Of a stretch of DNA of 64,000 bases, positions 43,348 through 50,936 are shown in pieces. How positions within the stretch are numbered: the stretch's first letter is position 1; each line of letters starts with the position of its first letter. The notes beneath the pieces are model-generated. The model was not told the DNA's origin. It worked only from the letters and a program-made list of their open reading frames with translations, and made no database searches. This DNA is from Acidobacteriota bacterium (GTDB lineage Bacteria > Acidobacteriota > Vicinamibacteria > Vicinamibacterales > UBA2999), in contig JAUYQQ010000022.1 of assembly GCA_030697165.1 (NCBI GenBank), positions 372,001-436,000 on the forward strand, given 5' to 3'. A program made the translations under genes and the position numbers.

Positions 43348-44574
43348 ATGCTCTTTAGGCGCGGTAGTGTGTGGTGGTTCAGAATCAAGTTCTCAGGAAC
43401 GACGATTCGCGAATCGACAAAGACCAGCTCCAAGGGTCTCGCTAGGCGGGTAGAGGGTCAGCGGCGGCGAGAGTTGGAGGAGGGTTTCCACCGTCTGCCG
43501 AAGCGACAAGTGCCACTGACCTTTAGCGCAGCCGCTGATCAGTGGGTGCAGAGTCGATCATTGGTGTGGTCGCCAAAGACTTCCCGAATTGAGCGAACCA
43601 GCATCGGGCACCTGAGGCCGGTTCTGGGCACGCGTCTCCTGACGGATATCACTCCCGAGAACATCTCCGACTACCAGCGGATCAGGCTTGCCGAAGGCGC
43701 ATCGCCCAAGACCGTCAACCTGGAGGTGGGAACCGTTCGCGCCGTGCTTCGCCGTCACCGTTTGTGGGCGAATCTGCAGCCAGATGTTCGCATGCTGGCG
43801 ACAACCGACGACCACGGCAAGGCACTTGTCGAAGGTGAAGAGCAAGCGCTGTTGAAGGCGTGTGCTGACAGTCGCTCACTAGTGCTGCTGCCGGCGGTTG
43901 TGGTGGCGCTGAATACCGGCATGCGCTATCGAGAGGTTCTCGACCTCCAGTGGAGGGACGTTGACCTCTCCGCAAGGCGGGTGCTGGTTCGCCACAGCAA
44001 GACCAAGGCGGGAACCGGACGAGTGATCCCCCTCAATGATCATTCCTTGGCAGTGCTTGAGTTCCTGAACGGACGCTTTCCCGAGCAGCGGCCCGATCAC
44101 TACCTATTCGCCTCGGAGCGATACGGGGTCTCTGGTGACTCCGCTGTGGCTCACGCATACGCTGCCGATCCGTCGATGCCGATCAAGAGCCTTAAGGAGG
44201 CGTGGGAGAGGGCCAAGCGAGTCGCCGGGGTTACCTGCCGCTTCCACGACCTGCGCCACACAGCCGCCACCAGGATGCTTGAGGGCGGGAGTCCTTTGCT
44301 TGTCGTCGCCAGCATCTTGGGTTGGAGTCCGTCGACTGCCGCAAGGATGGCAAAGCGCTACTGCCACATCGGCAACGTTGCCCAGATGAACGCGGTCGAA
44401 ATGCTGATGGTCGATTGCGAAATCATTGAATCCGACGCAGGGGGGCACAAAAAGGGGCACAGCGAACAGGCGCTTACCCTCTCAGAACATCGTAAGTTAT
44501 TGAAAACAAGTGGCTCCTCGGGCTGGACTCGAACCAGCAACCCTCCGGTTAACAGCCGGATGCTCTGCCATTGA
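43348..44574 (+). CDS. int: Tyrosine integrase of the tRNA-Asn island
   Basis: 408 residues behind GAGGAGAG. N-terminal arm-binding part, SAM-like core-binding domain (FSAAADQWVQSRSLVWSPKTS), and catalytic domain with R in NTGMRYREVLDLQWRDVD, K in HSKTKAGTGRVIPL, H-x-x-R in FHDLRHTAATRM, and tyrosine in MAKRYCHIG. It is a phage-type enzyme, lacking the extra helix of integron integrases. The C-terminus runs through GGHKKGHSEQ, part of the arm-like repeat, and its last 22 codons are antisense tRNA-Asn sequence. Adjacent to the intact tRNA at the right end, it most likely catalyses integration at the 57-bp repeats. Confidence 0.93.
   Translation: MLFRRGSVWWFRIKFSGTTIRESTKTSSKGLARRVEGQRRRELEEGFHRLPKRQVPLTFSAAADQWVQSRSLVWSPKTSRIERTSIGHLRPVLGTRLLTDITPENISDYQRIRLAEGASPKTVNLEVGTVRAVLRRHRLWANLQPDVRMLATTDDHGKALVEGEEQALLKACADSRSLVLLPAVVVALNTGMRYREVLDLQWRDVDLSARRVLVRHSKTKAGTGRVIPLNDHSLAVLEFLNGRFPEQRPDHYLFASERYGVSGDSAVAHAYAADPSMPIKSLKEAWERAKRVAGVTCRFHDLRHTAATRMLEGGSPLLVVASILGWSPSTAARMAKRYCHIGNVAQMNAVEMLMVDCEIIESDAGGHKKGHSEQALTLSEHRKLLKTSGSSGWTRTSNPPVNSRMLCH
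44442..44461 (+). repeat. Candidate right-arm integrase site
   Basis: Same 20 bp as 25921-25940 (two GGGGCACA units with AAAA between), here inside the 3' end of the integrase gene and 48 bp from the right att core. Confidence 0.5.
44509..44565. repeat. attR, right 57-bp direct repeat
   Basis: Identical to 25779-25835. It overlaps the 3' part of the intact tRNA-Asn and the 3' end of the integrase gene, and defines the right end of the island. Confidence 0.85.
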
Positions 44575-44585
44575 GCTACCGAGGA
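44511..44585 (-). tRNA. tRNA-Asn (GTT)
   Basis: 75 nt on the minus strand. Acceptor TCCTCGG pairs with CCGAGGA, then G and encoded CCA; D arm AGCTCAATGGCAGAGC; anticodon stem CCGGC/ACCGG region with loop CTGTTAA giving anticodon GTT; T arm GCTGG-TTCGAGT-CCAGC. The gene is intact and serves as attachment site of the island. Confidence 0.95.
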
Positions 44586-44745
44586 ATACAGGCAGGACTT
44601 CTCGTGAAGAGAAGAACCCCCATCGTAGGACAGATGGGCCGGTTGCCGCAAGGATTTCGACGAAAACCCGCAAAATGGCGGCTATCCTCGGGCCATGGGT
44701 CTGGGCCGATTCCAAGCGATCTTGGCGACCGCGTATGATTGGCCG

Positions 44746-46389
44746 ATGATGCCGCTCCGGATCCGTCTCGTTCTGGCAATTCTCGCGCTCACGCTGGTGG
44801 CGGGCAGCCGCGCGGGCGCCGATACTTATCCACGGCAGCCCGGCATCGACGCCCGTCACTACGTGTTTCGCCTCACGCTGCTGACCACTGATTCAAACGA
44901 GATCCAGGGCGAGACGACGGCCACCTTCAGGGTGTTGACCGCGGGCCTGCGCGAGCTGGCGCTCGACCTTGCGACTCCTCGCGCCGACGGTAAGGGCATG
45001 ACCGTCGCCGGCGTCACCGCGCCGGCCGGGCCCGTGCCGTTCACTCACCGTGATAATCGCCTCCGGCTGACGTTGCCGGCCGGCCTCGCCGCCGGGCAGG
45101 ACGTGACGTTCACCATCGCGTATCGCGGCATTCCCGCGGATGGCCTGCGTCTCATCAACAACATCCACGGCGACCGCACCGCCTTCAGCGAAAACTGGTA
45201 CAACCGCGCCCGGCAGTGGCTGCCGATGATCGACCACGTGGCCGACAAGGCCACCGGCGAGTTCCTGATCACGACGCGGGCCGACTACCAGGTCATCGCC
45301 AACGGCGCCCTGGTCGAAGAACTGGATCTGCCGGGCGGACAGCGCCGTACCCACTGGCGGCAGGACGTGCCGATTTCGTCGTGGCTCTATGCCGTCGGCG
45401 TCGCCCGCTTTGCCGTCAGGCATGAGGGCCTCGTCCGCGGAGTGCCGCTCGAGTACTGGGTGTTTCCGCAGGATGCCGAGAAGGGCTTCGCGCTGTTCGA
45501 GAAGGACGCGCGCCGCTCGTTCGAGTTCTATGCCGACTGGGTCGGCCCGTTCGCGTACCAGAAGCTCGCGCACGTGGAGGCGGCGGGCATGGGCGGCGGC
45601 ACCGAACACGCCAGCAGCATCTTCTACGGCGAGAAAGGCATCACCGCCGGCAACGGCCCGGTGGTCCACGAAGTGGCCCACCAGTGGTTCGGCAATGCCG
45701 TCACCGAAAACGACTGGAACGACATCTGGCTGAGCGAAGGCTTCGCCACGTACTTCACGCTGCTCTACACCGAACATGCCGAGGGGCGCGATGCCTTCGC
45801 CGAGGGCCTGCGCCGCAGCCGTGCCACGGTGCTCAAGCTGGAAGCCAGCCTGCCGAACACGCCGATCGTGCACGTCAACCATGACGACGCGACGCGCGAG
45901 CCCACCAACGGGCTCGTCTACCAGAAGGGCGCGTGGATGCTGCACATGCTGCGCGAGCAGGTGGGCACCGAGACGTTCTGGCGCGGCATTCGCGACTACT
46001 ACCGTCGGTACATGAACACCACGGCGTCGACCGACGACTTCCGGCAAGTCATGGAGCAGACGTCCGGGCAGGACCTGGCGTGGTTCTTCCGGCAATGGCT
46101 GAACCGCGCCGGCGTGCCCGAGCTGTCCGGGACGTGGCGCTACGACGCCGCGGCAAGGGAAGTGGTGGTCACCGTGCGGCAGACGCAAGCGGCAGATCCG
46201 TACCGCCTGTCCCTTGGCGTCGGCCTGGTGCCGGCGGCCGGCGGGCTCCCGGCCGTACGTCAGATGGCTGTCGACGGCCGCGAAACGACCATGCGCTTTC
46301 CCGCCGCCACCGAGCCGGCCGCGGTCCTGCTCGACCCTGCCGTGTCGACGCTCGCCAGTTTCGGCGCGTTCGCAAAAGCGCGGCCGTAG
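44746..46389 (+). CDS. Secreted M1-family metallopeptidase
   Basis: 547 residues from the ATG at 44746 (44749 also possible), with signal MPLRIRLVLAILALTLVAGSRAGA. The gluzincin active site is HEVAHQWFGN (H308, E309, H312) with the third ligand E in LSEGFATYF; the substrate-binding GAMEN segment is replaced by GMGGGTEHAS. The N-terminal beta domain and C-terminal helical part (ASTDDFRQVMEQTSGQDLAWFFRQW) are typical. It removes N-terminal residues from peptides outside the cytoplasm. It is the first chromosomal gene right of the island. Confidence 0.9.
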   Translation: MMPLRIRLVLAILALTLVAGSRAGADTYPRQPGIDARHYVFRLTLLTTDSNEIQGETTATFRVLTAGLRELALDLATPRADGKGMTVAGVTAPAGPVPFTHRDNRLRLTLPAGLAAGQDVTFTIAYRGIPADGLRLINNIHGDRTAFSENWYNRARQWLPMIDHVADKATGEFLITTRADYQVIANGALVEELDLPGGQRRTHWRQDVPISSWLYAVGVARFAVRHEGLVRGVPLEYWVFPQDAEKGFALFEKDARRSFEFYADWVGPFAYQKLAHVEAAGMGGGTEHASSIFYGEKGITAGNGPVVHEVAHQWFGNAVTENDWNDIWLSEGFATYFTLLYTEHAEGRDAFAEGLRRSRATVLKLEASLPNTPIVHVNHDDATREPTNGLVYQKGAWMLHMLREQVGTETFWRGIRDYYRRYMNTTASTDDFRQVMEQTSGQDLAWFFRQWLNRAGVPELSGTWRYDAAAREVVVTVRQTQAADPYRLSLGVGLVPAAGGLPAVRQMAVDGRETTMRFPAATEPAAVLLDPAVSTLASFGAFAKARP

Positions 46390-46398
46390 GCGCCAGGC

Positions 46399-47328
46399 TT
46401 ACTTCGAATTGGCTGCCAGATATCCGGCGCGCGTGCGGACGCGGTGGTCCGGATGCCTCGTGGTGACCCTCAGGCGTCGATACGTTCCGTCACCGGAGTT
46501 CTGCGGATAGAACCCCAGGGTGTACTGCTGACGCAGTTCTTCGGCCACCCGCTGCGCCCCCGCTTCCACCTCGCGAATCGTTGACGCAATAATGACGGAC
46601 CCGCCGGTGGGTTCGGCGAGTCGTTGCAGCGACGGCACGTGCACGGCGCCGGCTCGCCCCGCCACGTTGACGCCGAGCGCGTAGAGCAGCACTTCGCCTT
46701 CGCGAAGCGCGGTCTGCGCCCTGGCGGAACCTTCGAGCGGGCCGGGTGCCTCGAAGGGATCACGCAGGCCGTCGCGGCTGGCGGCGATGATCGAGTTGTC
46801 GATGCCATCCGTCATGAGCAGCATCGCGCGCTTCCGATGCGGCGTTTCCTTCATGTAGGGCACCATCTCCCTGACGGCCTTGAATAGTTCCGTGCTGCCG
46901 GAGGTCGGCATGGCTCTCAGTGAGTTGACGATGCCCGCACTGTACGGGCGCCAGGTGATCATCGTGCGCCGGGTGCTGTCGAAGGTGGAGATGCTCCATT
47001 GGTCGCCGGGCTGCAGCGAGCGCCCGAGCGCGTCAGCGGCCCGAATCGCGGCGGCCATGCGTTCACCGGTCATGCTGCCGCTGGTGTCAATCAAGACACC
47101 AACACTAATCGGCGCCGGCTCGGCCGAGAAGACGGCCACCTCCTCGGGCACCTCTTCGTCGTAAATCAGGAAGTCGTCTTTCGCGAGGCCGCGAACGATC
47201 GAACCATCCGGCGCCTGGACGGTGACATCGAGATAGACGACTTCAACGCCGGACTTGAATTGCGGCTGGCGGCCGGCGGCGATAGTTACCGACGCCAGCA
47301 GGACAGTAACAACGAAGGAGTATTTCAT
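46399..47328 (-). CDS. VWFA-related secreted protein
   Basis: 309 residues with a signal peptide (YSFVVTVLLASVTIAAGR), an N-terminal beta domain (FKSGVEVVYLDVTVQAPDG), and a von Willebrand A domain with intact MIDAS: DTSGSM, T in SGSTELF, and D in LMTDGIDNS. It belongs to the VWFA-related family expanded in Acidobacteria. The domain binds protein partners through a metal; the role is unknown. It is convergent with the M1 peptidase with a 9-bp gap. Confidence 0.85.
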   Translation of the reverse strand: MKYSFVVTVLLASVTIAAGRQPQFKSGVEVVYLDVTVQAPDGSIVRGLAKDDFLIYDEEVPEEVAVFSAEPAPISVGVLIDTSGSMTGERMAAAIRAADALGRSLQPGDQWSISTFDSTRRTMITWRPYSAGIVNSLRAMPTSGSTELFKAVREMVPYMKETPHRKRAMLLMTDGIDNSIIAASRDGLRDPFEAPGPLEGSARAQTALREGEVLLYALGVNVAGRAGAVHVPSLQRLAEPTGGSVIIASTIREVEAGAQRVAEELRQQYTLGFYPQNSGDGTYRRLRVTTRHPDHRVRTRAGYLAANSK

Positions 47329-47431
47329 CTGTTGCGACGATTATCGCCTTTGCTGGCCGCACTCAACCCGACTTCTGGTGTATGTATTGGCTGCACGTCC
47401 ACCGTGTTCATGAAGACGATGAGGAGCCGAC

Positions 47432-48289
47432 ATGTGCGATAAGGACCATTTTGCGGAGAGTGTGGCGGAGTACGAGGCCAGGGGGCTGGTCACCAGGCGG
47501 CAGTTCGGCGTGATACTCGCCGCCGGCGCGGTCATGGCGTTGCCGCAGCTCGCCAACGCGCAGGCGACCGGCGAGCGGGAAGTTGAAATCAGGACGCCGG
47601 ACGGCACCTGCGACGCGTACTTCGTGCATCCCGCGTCCGGTACGGGAGCCGCCGTGCTGCTCTGGCCCGACATCTTCGGGCTCCGTCCGGCGATGAGGAC
47701 CATGGGCAAGCGCCTTGCCGGGTCCGGGTATTCCGTGCTCGTGGTCAACCCGTTCTATCGGACTGGCAAACCCACGGCCACGGGCGCCACGCCGATCAAG
47801 GAGATGATGGCGTTCCGCAAAGGCATGAGCGCCGACACGGATATGACGGATGCGAAGGCGTTCGTCGCGTGGCTCGACGCGCAGCCGCAGGTGAACAAGA
47901 ACCGGAAGGTCGGCGTGCAGGGCTACTGCATGGGCGGCCCCATGTCGTTCCACACGGCCGCGGCGGTGCCCGATCGCATTGGCGCGGTCGCGTCGTTCCA
48001 CGGCGGCGGGCTCGTCAACGAGAAGAGCGGCCCGAACAGCCCGCATCTGCTGGCGGCCGCCACGAAGGCGTCGTTCCTGATCGCCATCGCCGAGAACGAC
48101 GACAAGCAGCGGCCGAACGACAAGACCGTGTTGAAGGACACGTTCGACCAGGCCAAGCTGGCCGCGGAGATCGAGGTGTACCAGGCCGCCCACGGCTGGT
48201 GCCCGCCGGATTCGCAGGTCTACAACGAGCCACTGGCAGAGCGCGCGTGGAGCCGCCTGCTCGCGTTGTACGGGAAGGCGCTGGCATAG
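47432..48289 (+). CDS. Dienelactone hydrolase-family protein, exported
   Basis: 285 residues of alpha/beta hydrolase fold. A twin-arginine-like signal (TRRQFGVILAAGAVMALPQLANA) precedes the enzyme. The nucleophile elbow is GYCMGG with Cys166, the usual cysteine of dienelactone hydrolases; Asp in AIAENDDKQRP and His in YQAAHGWCPP complete the triad. Family members hydrolyse cyclic esters; the substrate is unknown. It is a single gene. Confidence 0.87.
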   Translation: MCDKDHFAESVAEYEARGLVTRRQFGVILAAGAVMALPQLANAQATGEREVEIRTPDGTCDAYFVHPASGTGAAVLLWPDIFGLRPAMRTMGKRLAGSGYSVLVVNPFYRTGKPTATGATPIKEMMAFRKGMSADTDMTDAKAFVAWLDAQPQVNKNRKVGVQGYCMGGPMSFHTAAAVPDRIGAVASFHGGGLVNEKSGPNSPHLLAAATKASFLIAIAENDDKQRPNDKTVLKDTFDQAKLAAEIEVYQAAHGWCPPDSQVYNEPLAERAWSRLLALYGKALA

Positions 48290-48346
48290 GCAGATCCGCT
48301 GCAGGGGAGACTCAGGTCTTCTCTGTAGCGCGAAACGCCTGGCCGC

Positions 48347-48755
48347 TCAGTGGCCGGCTACCGGCCGCACCGCGCCGGCCGACTCCTGATGCCGGCGGTG
48401 GGCTTCTTTCAGCCGGTCGATGGCCAGGGTGCGCTGCTCATCGGTCATCGGAATGCGACTCGAGAGCACCATTGCCATCGTGCCGGTCGGCGCGCGCAGG
48501 AACTGCTCGAGCGGCACGCCGAATCGGCGCGGCACGTTCTCGACGGCCAGCGACAAATCGGGCGCCAGCGCAGCCGGGTTCACGATCCGGTAGGCCGACA
48601 CGGAGTGGCAGGCTGTGCACCCCGACTGCTCGAACCAGGCGCCGCCCTCGACCTCGGAACTGGCGACCGTCTGTGTCGTGAAGGCCTGGCTGCCAGACAT
48701 GCAGCCGACACCCGCCAGCACCGACAGGGCCAGCATGAAACACCTGCTCATCATG
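48347..48755 (-). CDS. Monohaem cytochrome c lipoprotein
   Basis: About 135 residues from the ATG at 48755, which overlaps the stop of the upstream CopD-like gene (ATGATGA). Lipobox LAGVGC; haem motif CTACH in FEQSGCTACHSVSAYRI; a methionine near TGTMAMVLSSRIPM may be the sixth ligand. It is in the operon behind box D, so it is likely made with the nitrogen-oxide genes and carries electrons in the periplasm. Confidence 0.82.
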
Positions 48756-49194
48756 ACGCTCGCACCAGGCCCACCGCCAGGCCGACGATGACCACGGCGA
48801 TGACGAGCAAGGCGCGACCCATCCAGCGGGCGTAGGCCCGCGAACCCGGACGCTCGTGCAGGACGGTGATCGCGACGGCCACGGCCACGAGGGTCAGCTT
48901 GACGAGGACGAGATGGCCGAACATCGTCGAGCGCCACTGTGGCCTGAGGAAGTCGCCGGGCTGAACGCCGCGTGCCCACAGATTGAAGACACCGGTCACG
49001 AGCAGGATCGCGAGGCACCACCAGGAAACGACACGGAAGCGCCGGCCGAACCAGGCGAGGAACTCAGCCCGCTCCGCTTCAGTGCGGCGGCGGAAGTACG
49101 GCATCACGGCGAGTACGAAGATCGTCATTCCTCCCGCCCAGGTCATGGCGCCCAGAATGTGGAGCCACACCGACGCCAGGTACAGACTTCGCAT
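48751..49194 (-). CDS. CopD-like integral membrane protein
   Basis: 147 residues with four membrane helices. VWLHILGAMTWAGGMTIFVLAVMP and the later VKLTLVAVAVAITVLHERPG fit CopD/DUF2269-like proteins, which have membrane histidines linked to copper or haem handling. Box D is centred 42 bp before this ATG with TACGCT as -10, so the message would start almost exactly at the ATG (leaderless). A cytochrome c lipoprotein gene overlaps its end. A role in copper supply for NosZ or an oxidase is plausible. Confidence 0.75.
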   Translation of the reverse strand: MRSLYLASVWLHILGAMTWAGGMTIFVLAVMPYFRRRTEAERAEFLAWFGRRFRVVSWWCLAILLVTGVFNLWARGVQPGDFLRPQWRSTMFGHLVLVKLTLVAVAVAITVLHERPGSRAYARWMGRALLVIAVVIVGLAVGLVRAS

Positions 49195-49228
49195 GATCTG
49201 AAGCGTAGGGTTGCGACGCCACCCGAGG

Positions 49229-49244
49229 TATGACCGCCGTCATA
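49229..49244. promoter_or_regulatory. Crp/Fnr-type box D, copD-cytochrome promoter
   Basis: TATGAC-CGCC-GTCATA, centre 49236.5. Minus-strand TACGCT (49207-49202) is 29.5 bp from the centre. Predicted transcription start near 49195, one base before the ATG at 49194. Confidence 0.78.
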
Positions 49245-49344
49245 GCAGATGGCGCCTGGACGTGCGACAAGGGCACTGTGCCATCGTGGTCTCCTTGGGG
49301 CTGGCTGCTGCTGCCGGCTGCGGCGCCTGGCACGCCGGTGTCCG

Positions 49345-49360
49345 TATGACGGGCGTCATA
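49345..49360. promoter_or_regulatory. Crp/Fnr-type box E, hairpin RNA-ctaA promoter
   Basis: TATGAC-GGGC-GTCATA, the same as box C including spacer. Centre 49352.5; TACGGT at 49382-49387 lies 29.5 bp away, giving a start near 49394, directly before hairpin 1 of the second RNA copy. Confidence 0.8.
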
Positions 49361-49390
49361 CCGGCAAGCCCCGTGCCGGAGTACGGTCTT

Positions 49391-49475
49391 GGCAGATGCT
49401 CTGCCTCGTTCGGGAGCGGCGCCAGTTTCCATCTTGAATAAGACGTGGAACCGCAAGGGCCGCTCCCCCTTTTTT
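49391..49475 (+). ncRNA. Candidate two-hairpin leader or small RNA, copy 2
   Basis: About 85 nt. Hairpin 1 pairs GGCAGA (49391-49396) with TCTGCC (49400-49405). Hairpin 2 pairs GGGAGCGGC (49412-49420) with GCCGCTCCC (49459-49467), with inner TTCCA/TGGAA and TCTT/AAGA around a GAAT loop. Six Ts follow (49470-49475). Compared with copy 1 at 17652, both stems are kept although several paired bases differ on both sides, while CTCGTTCGGGAGCGGCGCC and CTTGAAT are shared. It ends 21 bp before the ctaA ATG. Confidence 0.6.
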
Positions 49476-49496
49476 CCCTGATCCTGGTCGACGTTG

Positions 49497-50693
49497 ATGT
49501 CTGCATTTGACGCAGTTCAAGACGGCGGCTCTGGCAGCGCAGCGGCCCGGCACCCGCAGATCCCACCGCATCGCGGCCGTCTGAACAGTGAGGTGGTCGA
49601 GGAGCCGCATGACGACTGGCGCCTCCGCCTGCCGGAATCGGCGCGCCGCCGGATCCGCCACTGGCTCGGGACCATCGCGGCCATGACGTTTCTGGTTCTC
49701 GCCGTCGGCGGCGTGACGCGCCTGACGCACTCGGGCCTGTCGATCGTCGACTGGCGGCCGTTCGTCGGCGTGGTCCCACCGCTCAGTCAGTCCGAGTGGG
49801 TCGACAACTTCGAACGTTACCAGCAGTTTCCCGAGTACCGGCAGTTGCGACCTCACATGACGCTGGCGGAGTACAAACGGATCTTCTTCTGGGAGTACCT
49901 GCATCGTGTCCTCGCACGTCTGACCGGGCTGGTCTTCCTGGTTCCGTTCGCGTTCTTCTGGCTCTCGGGCACGATCACGCGCCCGCTCGCTTGGCGCGCA
50001 CTCGCGCTTTTCGCGCTCGGTGCCACGCAGGGGATGGTCGGCTGGCTGATGGTCCAAAGCGGACTGATCGACCGGCCGAGTGTCAGCCACTACGGGTTGG
50101 CCGCGCATCTGTTCCTCGCCCTGGCCATTTTCGGGCAGTGCATCTGGCTGATTCGCGATCTGAGTCTTGGCGTCACGCGGCCGGCGGTCGCGGCGGTGGC
50201 ACGCAGGCGCGCCGGCCGCGCCCTGATCGCGGTGGGAGGTCTGCTTGGCCTGCAAATCGTCTGGGGCGCCTTCGTCGCCGGTCTGAAGGCAGGCCTCGTG
50301 TTCAACACCTTCCCGCTGATGGACGGTGCGCTTGTGCCGTTCACGCACTGGACATCGAGCCCCGCCGCGCTCGACTTGGTTCAGCAGCCATCGGGTGTGC
50401 AGTGGCTGCACCGGGTCATCGGCACCGTCCTGGTGGTCGCGGCGTACCTGCTGCGCCGTGGCTTCCGGCAACTGTCGATGGACCGCACGTCGATAACCTT
50501 CAGCGTCGTGCTGCTGTGGGCGACCGCGGCACAATACGCGCTTGGCGTCCTGACACTCGTCCTCTTCGTGCCGGTCGGCTTCGCGGTGGCGCATCAGGCG
50601 ATGGCCATGGTAATTGTGGGTCTCTGGGTCGGTGCGGTCCATCACGTGCGCCACCTCGCCACGGCGCCGGCCACGCGCCGCGTGAACTCGTGA
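49497..50693 (+). CDS. ctaA: Haem A synthase (CtaA/COX15 type)
   Basis: 398 residues with eight membrane helices. Conserved motifs: GGVTRLTHSGLSIVDWRP after helix 1, EYLHRVLARLTG, SHYGLAAHLFLAL, WLHRVIGTVL and AHQAMAMVIV, with the four helix histidines that bind haem. It oxidises haem O to haem A for aa3-type oxidase. Here it stands alone, without oxidase genes, behind box E and the hairpin element, which is unusual for an enzyme of aerobic respiration. ATG 49497 is chosen over TTG 49494. Its last codons overlap a decayed nitronate monooxygenase piece. Confidence 0.92.
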   Translation: MSAFDAVQDGGSGSAAARHPQIPPHRGRLNSEVVEEPHDDWRLRLPESARRRIRHWLGTIAAMTFLVLAVGGVTRLTHSGLSIVDWRPFVGVVPPLSQSEWVDNFERYQQFPEYRQLRPHMTLAEYKRIFFWEYLHRVLARLTGLVFLVPFAFFWLSGTITRPLAWRALALFALGATQGMVGWLMVQSGLIDRPSVSHYGLAAHLFLALAIFGQCIWLIRDLSLGVTRPAVAAVARRRAGRALIAVGGLLGLQIVWGAFVAGLKAGLVFNTFPLMDGALVPFTHWTSSPAALDLVQQPSGVQWLHRVIGTVLVVAAYLLRRGFRQLSMDRTSITFSVVLLWATAAQYALGVLTLVLFVPVGFAVAHQAMAMVIVGLWVGAVHHVRHLATAPATRRVNS

Positions 50694-50750
50694 AGTTGTG
50701 CATCGCCGCCAACTTCGTCGAAACCTGGCTCCGTAGGCGCCGTCGACTTG
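50684..50750 (+). pseudogene. Nitronate monooxygenase gene remnant
   Basis: In one frame the sequence reads PRELVKLCIAANFVETWL, matching PRELVELCLAGNFVEVCL of the full gene at 17770 (residues about 98-115). It starts within the end of ctaA and quickly loses similarity. No start, stop or catalytic part remains. The next 190 bp up to 50936 hold no recognisable gene. Confidence 0.6.
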
Positions 50751-50936
50751 CTCGGCGCGGATCATCTCGATGTCGGCCACTGCCTCAGGGTGGCGGATGC
50801 GCAGGACGGAGCGCTCGTGAACCAAGATCTGCTGCGAGTAACCGCCAGCGTGTGACCTGCCGACCCGGTCGGCCACCTGGAAGCCGAGCGGCAACCAAAG
50901 AAATACCTCGTGAGCTGATTTCAGGTGACCGTAGGC

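Noticed and set aside
43348-44574. Island integrase as an integron integrase
   Set aside because: Lacks the IntI-specific insert and lies next to a tRNA att site; its features are those of phage-type integrases.
49356-50894. 512-codon minus-strand frame opposite ctaA
   Set aside because: Antisense of a well-defined membrane enzyme.
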